From contig CAUYUJ010016706.1 in assembly GCA_963575745.1 (NCBI GenBank), positions 55,001-119,000 on the forward strand: a stretch of 64,000 nt of DNA. The letters are read 5' to 3'. The notes under the pieces are model-generated. The model searched no databases. It had not been told where the DNA came from and was given only the letters and a program-made list of their open reading frames with translations. The position numbers were made by a program, and so were the translations under genes. This stretch comes from Prorocentrum cordatum. Taxonomy: Eukaryota > Sar > Dinophyceae > Prorocentrales > Prorocentraceae. This document shows positions 9,161 to 18,859 of the stretch, piece by piece. How positions within the stretch are numbered: the stretch's first letter is position 1; each line of letters begins with the position of its first letter.

Positions 9161-11100
9161 GCTGTGTTCGCGCTGATCCTGCACCACGTTGGGAGCAGTA
9201 CCGAGACACCGTTCAGCGTGCTGGCCTGGACGTGGACATGCGCTGGCAGCTGTGGGTCCAGACCGCCGAGGCCGACCTCGCGGACGCCCACGACCTGCTG
9301 CCGCACGTCGACTCCTGGTACTTCGGCCGTGCTGAGGGCCCCCAGTTCTTTGTGAAGGCACCACCGAAGCCGCTACCTGTGCGCTTTCCCAGGATCTCGC
9401 CTGCGGCCACGTGGTGGCGTCTCCTGGCCAGGTGCCTCCCTGGATTGGGGTCTGCTCAGCCCGCCCCCCTACGTGCTTGCTCTTTGCGCCTTGCGAGGCG
9501 CCTCGGGCCCATGTCCCAGGTCAGCAAGGTTCCTCAGTCAGAGGCGGGGCCCTGGCTCACGCTGTTGTCTCTGGCGCGCGAACTTCCGCATGAACTCGCT
9601 GAACTGGCTTCGAAGGCTGCCGCCCTCCAAGCCAGCAAGGCCTTGAAGCAAGCTGAAACTGACAAGCTCCGCGGTTGGAGAGAATGGTGCTCCACTCACA
9701 GCCGTGACGGCGGGGCCGCCCTTTTTTCATATACCAGGCCTGCCCAGCCTTGGGTTCCCAGTTCCTTGGTGCAGGTGCAGGGTGCCTCGCGTCCCGCGAC
9801 TATGGCCGAGGAGATGGATTTGCTTGAGGCTGAGTGGGCTGGGTGGTGGAAGGTGGGGGTTCTGTCGGATTCCATCGCCTGGCCTGCGGACCTTGGCCCC
9901 GTACTTTCGCCACCTAGTCACGATGAGTTTAGAGCGTGCATTCGCGCGTTCCCCAAGAGGTCAAGATGCGGTTTTGATGCGATTTCCCATCGGCAGCTTT
10001 TGCACCTCTCCGACGGGGCCTCGATGGCCTTGATCGATCTTTTAGGAGAGGTCGAGTCTTCCTGCTCCTGGCCGCGTCTCTGGACCAAAGTGGCTTTTCT
10101 CAGCAAGCGAGAGGGTGGATTTCGGCCCATTGCGCTCATTCACATTCTGGCTCGTATTCAGGGGCGGCTGCGGCGCCCGCTGATCAAGCAATGGCAAGCT
10201 CGCAATCATCGTCCGTATTTTTGGTCCACGTCTGGACGCAGCAGTGACAAGCTCGTTTGGGTCCAGGCCGCCAGCTCAGAGTGGGCGGCCTCACGAGGCT
10301 TCTCTAGTGGGCTCCTCTTGCTAGATTTGCAGAAGGCTTTCGAATGCGTTCGTCATAGCGAGCTGGTGCTCGCTGCGAGTAGGTCAGGGTTTCCGCTCCG
10401 GCAGCTGAAGCTTCTAGTCGAGCTGTACAGGGCCCCGCGGATCTTGTCGCTGGGGGACGTGGTTTCTCGGCCTCTAGAGGCCCACCAGGCTGCTTTGCCT
10501 GGCTGTCACTTCGCCACTTTGATGCTGCAACTCATCCTCCTCGGCCCCGCTGACAAGGTTGTGGCGGCCTATCAGCACGTCAGCCTGGGGGCCGTGGTGG
10601 ACGATTTGGGAGCCCATAGGGTGGGGCGTGCGCAGGACGTGGTGGAAGACCTAGCAGGGGCCACCACCATGCTGCACGCCGAGCTTGAGAAGGTTCATTT
10701 GGTCGTGCACCGTCGTAAGAGTCGGGTCGTTGCGTCGTCGGCTCATATCAGGGCTCAGCTCGTCCGCAGGCTCCGTAGGTTTAATGTTCAGGGCGCTCAA
10801 ACAGAGCGCAACCTAGGCATCGACTTTGCCGCTGCAGTCTGCCGCTTTCGCGCCACGCGAGCCGCTCGCAGGGCACCAGCACACGCTCGGGCCCGCAAGA
10901 TCGTCTCGCTCGGACCGCATGTTAAAAAGCGCTGGCTGCACAATATGGTGCAAGCTGCCCCCCTGGCCTCCTGTAAGTATGGGGGGCGCTGTGTACGGCA
11001 CGAATTGCACGGAGTTGCGTCTCGCCAGAGCTATGCAGGCACATGTGCAGGTCGCCAAACTGCCGGGTCGCAGTCTCACGTTGCTTCTTATGATGTCTGA
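9043..11100 (+). pseudogene. Reverse transcriptase of element B (open 685-codon frame)
   Basis: This copies element RNA into DNA at the nicked target. After a pre-RT region of about 250 residues rich in Trp and Leu, FRPIALIHILARIQ is the fingers motif, SGLLLLDLQKAFECVRHSEL is palm motif A with its Asp, and QAALPGCHFATLMLQL is the motif with LPG in place of the usual QG. The catalytic motif C reads GAVVDDLG (Asp codons 10600-10605) rather than the usual YADD. VHRRKSRVV is the thumb-side Lys motif and ERNLGIDF follows. The frame is open to 11100, but its last 40 or so residues run out of frame with the post-RT region. Labelled pseudogene because the flanking domains are in other frames. Confidence 0.85.
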
Positions 11101-11572
11101 AGCACCCCGATGCGACCCTGCGTGCAAATTAAATATTGAGCCCCTGCAGATGTTTGCGGTGGCCGTCTGGGATGGTTTGCTCCCTGTGCGCATGCTCGGG
11201 CAAGGAATAAAAGATGCTGTCCATCGCTTCTCCGACCACGGGAACCCCTGGGCTGGCATCAAGGGTCCTTTCGCGGCCTGCGCGGCCACTGCCATCCGTC
11301 TGGGGCTCCAGGTCGACGGTTTTGGTTTCGCTCACTCGGTCCTGGGGCGCATCTCGGTCAGGGACGTCGGCCCCAGGACTTTTGTACTCTGGCTCCAGAG
11401 GGTGGTCGATGTTTGGCTTTGGGGTAAGGTCGCCAATAGATTGGATGTGCCTGAGCTGCAACATGGGTGCGACCTTACTCCGCTCAGAAGCCTTCGCCCC
11501 CTCTTGCCTGTCGAGCGCGGGCATCTCAAGAGTGTGATTTCAGGAGGCCAGTGGCAGCAGCATCGTCAATGA
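10974..11572 (+). pseudogene. Post-RT region of element B
   Basis: From about 10974 the coding frame shifts by one and reads RLARAMQAHVQVAKLPG, then LQMFAVAVWDGLLPVRMLGQ and TFVLWLQRVVDVWLWGKVAN before stopping at 11572. Trp-rich helices between RT and RNase H are typical of the family. It overlaps the out-of-frame end of the RT reading frame. Confidence 0.6.
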
Positions 11573-11656
11573 GAGGCTGGGCTCTCGACCAACGTCTTCT
11601 GTCTAGGTTGCGGGTCAGCCCCAGGAACCCTGCTGCACAGGCATGCAGCGTGCGGC

Positions 11657-12838
11657 TTGCATGAGGAGATCATGGAAGGAGTTCGCATTCCGTCCTTTCT
11701 CACCACCCTCGTGCGAGCTGCCACTGGGCCTCTCCCCCTCCTCTTTGCTGAGAGGCTGCTGCTGCCGCTTGCTCCCCTCCCCGCCACCCGTCCCGTCCCA
11801 GATAGGTGGTTCGCAGGAGGGCCCGAGGCCCTATCAGGACATGTGTTCCTCGACGGGTCGTGGATCGACCAGAAGCTCCCCCCCCACGCGCAGGCGGTGG
11901 GGTGGGCCGCCGTCGCTTTGTGTCCCGGCACATTCCGTGCACTCTCTGTTGTGTGTGGTACGGTGCACGAGTTGTGTCAAGACATCGACTATGCTGAGCT
12001 TGTTGCGTTTTATCGCGGGCTGCAGCACGCGTCACCAGGATCCATATTGTACACAGACTCAGCCTTCGTGCATGACGGTGTGCACAAGCGTGGAGAGCGA
12101 GAGTGTTGTGGCTCCCGCGGTGCATGGTCCGAGCTGTGGCGCGCGGTGTGGACAAAGATTCACGACTGGGGTGGTCCCTCTCAGATTCGTCTCGTCAAGG
12201 TGAAGGGACACTGTACGCATGCACGTGTGCAGCTCGGTCTCAGCAGTGCGTTTGCAAAGGCTGGTAATGATGAGGCCGACTCGTGGGCCCAGTGGTCTGC
12301 ATCGCGTGTCCAGATTGGTCAGAGTTTGCGTGAGCAGGTCAATGCCAGGGCTAAGGTGTTGGCTCACTACGCCAGATGGGTGGCCCAAGTAAGGGCGAGT
12401 TTCGCCGATTTTGACTGTGAGCATGTTAAGCCTGAACAGAAGCGGTCTTGTCAGTCTTCCTGTCAGCCCATGCTCGTGGTTGAACCGCCCCCGCCAGTCG
12501 CCACCCCTCGCCCCCTCCTGCGTGCTGATGCTGCGCACGCGCGTGTTGTTGCAGCAAATGGGCGCAGGCACCTCGTGCATCCCTTTCAGCTTCAGGAGGG
12601 CACCTGGTGCGTCGTGTGTGCAGTCTGCGGGCTCGGAGGTCGCAAAGTCTCTGCCAAGCTGTCTGAGCAGTGCAATGGACCCCCTGCGACTTCCTCCCAC
12701 GGCGCGCGCGTGTTGGCGAACCTCGCGCGCGCGCCAGCACGATACAGTCTCAATAAGAAGTGGCACCTGCTCCGCCAGCCGTTCAAGACTGGCGATCAGG
12801 TCCGTGCGGGTGAGATTGATTCTCTCCATATCGCCTAA
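11657..12838 (+). CDS. RNase H domain and C-terminal zinc finger of element B
   Basis: A 393-codon open frame. RNase H residues are all present: GHVFLDGSW (first Asp at 11851), DYAELVAFYRGL (Glu at 11996), ILYTDSAFV (Asp at 12056) and VKGHCTH followed by GNDEADSWAQ (His, then Asp at about 12278). A variable linker is followed by RHLVHPFQLQEGTWCVVCAV and a later QCNGPP, a Cys-Cys...Cys module that recurs at the C-terminus of elements C and E and may bind nucleic acid. No ATG is certain; the first in frame is near 11660. This is the only LINE-like domain in the window with every catalytic residue intact and no break. It is probably part of a longer polyprotein. Confidence 0.8.
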   Translation: MHEEIMEGVRIPSFLTTLVRAATGPLPLLFAERLLLPLAPLPATRPVPDRWFAGGPEALSGHVFLDGSWIDQKLPPHAQAVGWAAVALCPGTFRALSVVCGTVHELCQDIDYAELVAFYRGLQHASPGSILYTDSAFVHDGVHKRGERECCGSRGAWSELWRAVWTKIHDWGGPSQIRLVKVKGHCTHARVQLGLSSAFAKAGNDEADSWAQWSASRVQIGQSLREQVNARAKVLAHYARWVAQVRASFADFDCEHVKPEQKRSCQSSCQPMLVVEPPPPVATPRPLLRADAAHARVVAANGRRHLVHPFQLQEGTWCVVCAVCGLGGRKVSAKLSEQCNGPPATSSHGARVLANLARAPARYSLNKKWHLLRQPFKTGDQVRAGEIDSLHIA

Positions 12839-12865
12839 CTCGTTTGGCTTTACCTTTTCCTGTGT

Positions 12866-12884
12866 GTTCACCCGTGGGGTGAAC
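12866..12884 (+). other. Hairpin in the 3' flank of element B
   Basis: GTTCACCC, a 3-base loop, then GGGTGAAC: a perfect 8-bp stem 27 bp after the RNase H stop codon. Position suggests a 3' UTR structure that RT could recognise, but no matching stem was seen after the other elements. Confidence 0.45.
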
Positions 12885-12988
12885 GTGAGCGGGTGGTGGC
12901 GCAAGTGGTAATGGCCCCGCATCAAAGGGGAAGCGCCACCCATCCAGCTCAAAGGTGTGCGGCGAGACTCATCGTCGCGCAGGGCAGC

Positions 12989-13260
12989 GTCGAGGAGGCG
13001 GAGGAGGAGGAAGAGGGGGAGGAGGAGCGAGAGGAAGAGGAGGACGAGGAGGAGGACGAGGAGGAGACAGACGAGGAGGAGGAGGAGGAGGAGACATAGG
13101 AGAAGGATGACGAGGAGGAGGAAGAGGAGGAGGAGGAGGAGGCGGAGAACGAGGAAGAGGAAGAGGAGGAGGATGATGATGATGATGCTGAGGAGGAGGA
13201 TGAGGAGGAGGAGGAGGAGGAAGAGGAGTGAGAGGAGGCGGAGGAGGAGAAGGGGCGAAT

Positions 13261-13313
<53 letters not shown>

Positions 13314-14033
13314 TGATGATGATGATGAGATGAGGAGGAGGAGGAGGGAGGAGGAGGAGGAGGAGACGGGGAAGAGGGGGAAGAGGAGTAGGAGGGGGAG
13401 GAGGAAGGGGAGGGGGAGCAGGATGAGGAGGATAATGAGGAGGAAGCGGAGAAGAAGCAGAAGAAGAAGGAAGCGGAGGAGGCGGATGACGATGACGCGG
13501 AGGAGGAGGAGGATGAGGAGGAGGATGAGGGGGGAGGAGGAGGAGTGAGGAGGAGGAGGAGGAGGAGGAGGAGGAGAAGGGGGAGGAGGGGGATAGGGAG
13601 GATGAAGAGCGGGATGAGGAGCAGGAGCAAGATGAGTAGGAGGAGGGGGACGAGGAGGAGGCGGAGGATGGGGATGAGAAAGAGCGGGATGAGGAGGAGG
13701 ATGGGGAGGAGGAGGATGAGGGGGAGGAGGAGGAAGAAGAGGAAGAGGAGGAGGACTATGCTGATGATGCTGCTGATGATGATGATGATGCTGATGATGA
13801 TGATGGTGATTGTTTCGATGCTGATGATGATGATGATTGTTACGATGCTGGTGATGATGATGATGTTGCTGATGATGATGCTGATGATGATGATGATGAT
13901 GCTGATGCTGCTGGTGATGATGGTGACGACGACGACGGCGATGATGTTGCTGTTGTTGCTGATGATGATGATGATCACGATGATGACACTGCTGATGCTG
14001 ATGATGTTGCTGATGTTGATGATGGTGATGGTG

Positions 14034-14065
<32 letters not shown>

Positions 14066-14900
14066 CATAATGATGATGCTGATGATGGTGATGATGGTGA
14101 GGAGGATGTGGAGGAGGAAAGGGATGATGAGGCGGAGGAACGGGATTGAGCGGAGGAGGAGGAGGAGGAGAAGGAGGGGGAGGAGAAGGAGGAGAAGGGG
14201 GAAGAGGAGGAGGAGGAGAAGGAGGAGGAGGAGGAGGAGGAGGAATAGGAGGACGAGGACGAGGAGGATGAGGAAGAGGAGGACGAGGAGGAGGAGGAGG
14301 ACGAGGCGGCGGAGGCGGAGGATGGAGGATGGAGGCGGAGGAGGAGGAGGAGGATCTGATGAGGAAGATGCGGAGGAACAATAGGAGGAGGAGGAGGAGG
14401 AGGAGGAGGAGGAGGAGGAGGAGGAGGAGGAGGAGGAGGAGGAGGGCGAGGATGATGAGGACGAGGAGGAGGAGGAGGAGGAGGATGGGGGGAATAATGA
14501 CGAGGAGGGGGAGGCGGAGGAGGAGGAGGAGGCGGAGGATGAGCTAGAGGATGACCACGCGGAGGAGCAATAGGATGAGGATGGGGATACGGAGGAGGGG
14601 GAGGAGGAGGAGGAGGAGGAGGAGGAGGAGGAGGAGGAGGAACACCGATGAGGAGAAGGATGAGGAGGATGAGGATGAGGAGGAGGCTGATGAGGAAGAG
14701 CAGGCGGAGGAGGAGGAGGAGGAGGCGGAGAAGAGGGATGGGGAGGAGGAGGCGGAGGAGGAGGAGGAGGAGGAGGGAGGAGGAGGAGGAGGAGGAAACA
14801 GAAGGAGGAGGACGAGGGAGAGGAGAAGGAGGAGGAGGAAGAGGAAGAGGAAGAGGAGGACGAGGAGACGGAGTATAATGAGGAGGATGAGGAGGATGAG
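12989..14900. repeat. GAG/GGA repeat with embedded GAT and GCT blocks
   Basis: Purine-rich trinucleotide array. (GAT)n occurs at 13261-13327, a mixed GATGCTGAT block at about 13755-14095, and GAGGAG in the rest. All long frames are single- or two-residue homopolymers and are not genes. Confidence 0.95.
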
Positions 14901-15337
14901 AAGGAGTAGGAGGAGGAAGAAAATGATATGAAGAAGAAGGATAAGGATACTGATAATGCCAAGAAGAAAAATAAGACTAAGAATACGAATCCGAAAAATA
15001 ATAATACGAAGAAGAAGAAGAATATGAGGAGTGGGAAGAACATGGTACGGAGACGACGACGAAGAAGAGGCGGATGAGGAAGCGGACCGAGGATGACGAG
15101 GAGGAGGAACGCGGATGAGGAGGAGGAAGAGAAGGACGAGGACGAGGGGGAGGAGGAGGAGGACGAGGAGGAGGACGAGAACGAAGACGAGGACGATGAT
15201 GATGCTGATGGTGCTGATGATGTTGATGGTGATGATGATGCTGATGATGCTGATGCTGATGCTGATGATGCTGATGATGATGCTGATGATGATGCTGATG
15301 ATGATGATGATTATGTTGATGATGATGATGTTGATGC

Positions 15338-15374
<37 letters not shown>

Positions 15375-15387
15375 AGTGATGATGATG

Positions 15388-15419
<32 letters not shown>

Positions 15420-15593
15420 GCTGCTGATGCTGATGATGATGATGGTGATGATGATGCTGATGCTGATGATGGTGCTGGTGATGATGATGATGCTGCTGAT
15501 GATGACGATGATGATGCTGATGATGATGATGGTGATGATGCTGATGATGATGATGATGTTGATGATGATGGTGTTGATGATGATGATGATGAT
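14901..15593. repeat. AAG-rich then (GAT/GCT)n repeat up to the gap
   Basis: An A-rich AAGAAG segment (14915-15030), GAG/GAC repeats, then GATGATGCTGAT from about 15195 to the gap. The array probably continues into the gap. Confidence 0.95.
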
Positions 15594-15693
15594 NNNNNNN
15601 NNNNNNNNNNNNNNNNNNNNNNNNNNNNNNNNNNNNNNNNNNNNNNNNNNNNNNNNNNNNNNNNNNNNNNNNNNNNNNNNNNNNNNNNNNNNN
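15594..15693. other. Assembly gap (100 N)
   Basis: Exactly 100 N at the end of a GAT array, the usual placeholder for a gap of unknown size. Features on either side may not be adjacent in the genome. Confidence 0.99.
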
Positions 15694-15732
15694 CGTGCTG
15701 TAGTGCATTCTGTTTTGTCCCCTTCTCACAGG

Positions 15733-15897
15733 AGCGGTTTTGGCACGCCGCAGCCCGGCGGCGCGGCGCCCGCCCGGGCTCCGGGCGCGCCCTCGCTTGG
15801 TCCGCCCGCGCTGGACGCCCGCTCGCTGTTCGAGGCGCTGCAGGCAGCCAGCCAGGAGGACGAGCGCGCCCCGTCGGGCGGGCCTCCGCTCTCCCAG
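15733..15897 (+). other. Possible internal exon
   Basis: Just after the gap a pyrimidine-rich run (TTTTGTCCCCTTCTCACAG) resembles a 3' splice site ending at 15732. The next 165 bp are GC-rich and open in one frame, reading SGFGTPQPGGAAPARAPGAP and LDARSLFEALQAASQEDERA, then CTCCCAG followed by GTGGCG, a possible 5' splice site. Downstream is CTC repeat, which could be intronic. No homology is recognised. It is short, and splice signals in dinoflagellates are relaxed. Confidence 0.3.
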
Positions 15898-16110
15898 GTG
15901 GCGATCCTCCTCCTCCCCCCTCCTCTCCACCTCCTCCTCCCTCCTCGATCCTCCACCTCACCCCCACCTCCCTCCTCCTCCTCCTCGATTATCTTTCTCC
16001 TCCTCCTCCTCCACCTCCTCTTCCTCCTCTACCTTCTCCTCCTCGACTCTCCTCCTCCTCCTTCTCCTCCTCCTCCTCCTCCTCCTCCTAATCCTCCTCC
16101 TCCCCCTTCG
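15898..16110. repeat. (CTC)n pyrimidine tract
   Basis: CTCCTCCTC with CTT and CCC interruptions; no gene. It could be intronic if the flanking exon-like segments are real. Confidence 0.9.
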
Positions 16111-16315
16111 TGAGAGACCTGGGCTCCCAAGTGGCGGAAGTGGCAGTCGGCGCCACTCTGGGGTGCCCGACTGAGACGAGGACGAGCGTCCGCGTGCAGA
16201 GAGTTCCAGAGAGTCCCCCTCGGGTCCCCCTCGTCCATTCCTTTCGCCCTCCTCCCACTTTCTCCCCTACTTCTCCCCCCCCACCCCCCGACAATTGCGA
16301 CCTCGACGACCGCGA

Positions 16316-16465
<150 letters not shown>

Positions 16466-16492
16466 CTTCAACTTGCCCGCGCCCCTCCTCTC

Positions 16493-17060
16493 AGAGAGCT
16501 TGCCGTCGCTTGGACGCGTGCATTGTTCTCGGCAAGACCATCGAGGAGGTCATCCTGCGGAAAAATGCACGCACGAAGCCGGAACATCTCCTGCGGGCTG
16601 CCCTCGCGGGAGCGCTGGGCAGCGATATTGGAAGCCTGCTGCGGGGCCGGGCTCGTGGGCACGCGCACCAGGCCCGCAGCCCAGCAGTGCAGCCTGCAGA
16701 AACAACGAATCGCGACCCAAGCCGCAATTGCGGCACACACGGAGAAGAACAAGCAGAAGAAGGCGAAGGCGAAGGACAAGGCGGGCCTCAAGGCCTGCGA
16801 GGACTCCCCCTGGCACGGCAAGGTGGTCCGCGTCACCGGGGAGGGGATCCACGAGGACAGGGTGGCAGAGGGCGGGTTATGGCGCCGCCAGCTACCCGCC
16901 CACGGGAAGCTTCTCCCCTGCGAGAGAAGCGGCGCCGCCAGGCCGCGGCGGAGACCCTCGCCCGTCCTGCGGGGTCTCAGTCCCTTGCAGGACTGCTTCT
17001 TCGTCTTGTGGGGCCACTTGCCCCTGAAGAGCTACTGGCCTTCCGTCCAGCCACCAACTG
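16493..17060 (+). pseudogene. Protein-like segment of unknown function, frame-shifted
   Basis: The segment begins after CGCCCCTCCTCTCAG, a possible 3' splice site. One frame reads DACIVLGKTIEEVILRKNAR and LLRAALAGALGSDIGSLL; about 16690 a second frame takes over with QKQRIATQAAIAAHTEKNKQ, a Lys-rich run and CEDSPWHGKVVRVTGEGIHE. Codon-like composition changes suddenly to unstructured sequence near 16870. Not recognised as any family. It may be an exon pair, a pseudogene or chance. Confidence 0.3.
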
Positions 17061-17214
17061 AAGAAAAGGCGCCCCCCCGCCTTTCGCCCAGTCACCAGCC
17101 GGCCGGCCAGCCAGGAGCAGGACGTCGGAGGCGAGCCGGACGTGAGGCCGCTCGGGCGCGTGAGCCGCGGCCCTCTCTGCTGGAGGCGCCCAGGCCAGGG
17201 GCTACACCTACAGT

Positions 17215-17390
17215 GGAGACCCATGCCAAGAAGCACCCCGATTGCCTCCAGGGTGCCCTGGGTTTCCTCGGTTTCGAAGGTTTTGCGCTGGAGAGCGCGA
17301 CGTCTCCACGCCAGCAGTCGACAGGCGCCCTGGAGTCTCAGGGTTGGGTTTCTCGTGGAAGGTTTCTTGCGGACTGGCCTCCACTGAACC
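17215..17390 (+). repeat. Dispersed repeat, copy 1 (about 170 bp)
   Basis: It aligns by eye with 45530-45700 at about three quarters identity. Shared anchors are GTGCCAAGAA / ATGCCAAGAA, CAGGGTGCCCTGG, and TCAGGGTTGGGTTTCTC with a similar GGTCTCTTG tail. Both copies are on the same strand. No inverted termini are visible. Confidence 0.7.
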
Positions 17391-18405
17391 CGGCGGCGCT
17401 CGACGGCGCATTCTAGAGTGGTGGAAGTAACGAAGGCTGAGAAGCCAGAAGGCAACGAGGCACCCGTTATGCGCGGTCTTCTTGGTGGATTCTCCTGCCC
17501 CCCCAAGCCGCCGCGCGGCTCAGGGGCGAAATGTTTGCGCGGGGAGTGGGCGTCCGAGCGGTGGCAAGCTCAGGGGAGGCGCGCACATCGACGCCGGTGT
17601 TCGGGCTGGAGCAGGCCGGGTGAGGTCCAGGGGGGCAGCGGTGTTGGTATATTTTGGTCCGCCCGTCCTCTCGTCGGTTCCTCGCTTTTCGGGCTTTCTC
17701 GTCGTTTCTGGGAGGTTTCCCAGCCTTGTGGGTTCTCCATCAGCTTTGCCTCGCCGAGAGCGATCCGGGTCGCCCGGAAGGTTTCGAACGGCCGCTGGGG
17801 GCCCAAGGTATGGCCCGAAAACCACGAGCCTTCGAGCTTTGGAACAATGGGTCAGAGGAGAGCGCGCCCCTTCGGGCCTCGGCATCGCTCGGACGTGTGC
17901 GCATTTTCCTTCGGAGAGGGGTCTCGAGAAGCATTCTGGGTCATCTCTTGCGAGGGCTGCGCACGAAACCACCGAACGACGCACGGGGCGTGGATGTCCG
18001 AGCGATGGCAGCGCGTGCGTCATGCTGGACATATGTGTGTATATGTATATACATGATTACATACACACATATACACACACGCAAAGGGTGCAGTGGCCCT
18101 TCGCGCCATGCATGTTGGTCCTTCACTTCGCGCCTGCCATGCAGGCGTATTGGGATTCGTGCAGCGGGTGGCGTCTTTCGCGTGTGCGGATAGAGAATGA
18201 CAGCGCGCTGGGAAAGAGGGATGCGTGGGAGGGGTGGGACGTTAGATGTTGCGCGAGCGCACTTGGCTTGTCATGAAGAGGGAAGTGTTTATTATATCAA
18301 GCTTCTTTCTATAATGGAGATCTGTGTGCGCGGATTAGTTGACGGACCGGGAACGAAGCCGATACGGTGTAAATGAATCCCCTCCCGCGGCGGCGTTTGC
18401 TGGGT
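17391..18405. other. No gene recognised
   Basis: GC-rich DNA with several open frames that shadow one another and show no domain. A CACATATACA-type microsatellite lies at about 18031-18083. Nothing else can be supported. Confidence 0.5.
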
Positions 18406-18840
18406 TTGCTGGGGATTCGTAGGGATCCTGGGATCCCTTGGGACCTCTAGGCCCTAGGGCCCCCTAGGGAATCGTAGGATTTCTAAGGGTTCCGACGGAG
18501 CTTTACCGATGCTTAGGATTCTTTCAGGATTCCCAAGAAGTCTTCACGACAGGATTCTTCAGGACAGGACTCCTAATTGGTGACGCTTCGCGAATCCCCA
18601 CCAGCCCCCCCCCCGCCGCCTGATCCGCGGCCCCCGCGCGCGCTCGGCAATTTAGTGGCCGCTGGCGCTTCCGCCTGCGGCTGTAAAAAAAAATAACAAA
18701 AAAAAATCCCCACCAGCATGTCGCACGAATTATCTGGCTCTGTGCTCCAGTCAGCCCGGTTGACACGCCCTCTGGACTCTTCCTTGCGGGCCGCAGATCA
18801 AAAAGAATCCCCACCAGCCCATCCAGAAACGATGCCCAGA
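18406..18840. repeat. GGGATCC/CCCTAGGG short-palindrome region with three AATCCCCACCAGC copies
   Basis: 18415-18560 is dense in GGATCC, CCTAGGG and GGATTC half-palindromes. The 13-mer AATCCCCACCAGC occurs at 18593, 18705 and 18806, about 105 bp apart. A poly(A)-like run lies at 18685-18706. Confidence 0.65.
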
Positions 18841-18859
18841 GGAATCGCCTGGATCAGGG

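Larger units (their letters stand above)
8283..12838 (+). mobile_element. LINE-like non-LTR retrotransposon B, best preserved copy
   Basis: Plus-strand order is ORF1 tail (8283-8406), endonuclease (8419-9160, two frames), pre-RT and RT (to 11100, open), post-RT (to 11572) and RNase H with a terminal zinc finger (11657-12838, open). Frame changes near 8790, 9150, 10970 and 11600 break the polyprotein, but every catalytic domain is recognisable. ORF1 upstream is replaced by the (GAG)n tract, so the element is 5' truncated or expanded there. The 3' flank carries a short hairpin and then GAG repeats. Confidence 0.85.

Noticed and set aside
12059-15043. 994-codon minus-strand frame
   Set aside because: Made of homopolymer runs from GAG/GAT repeats and antisense to the real RNase H at 11657-12838.
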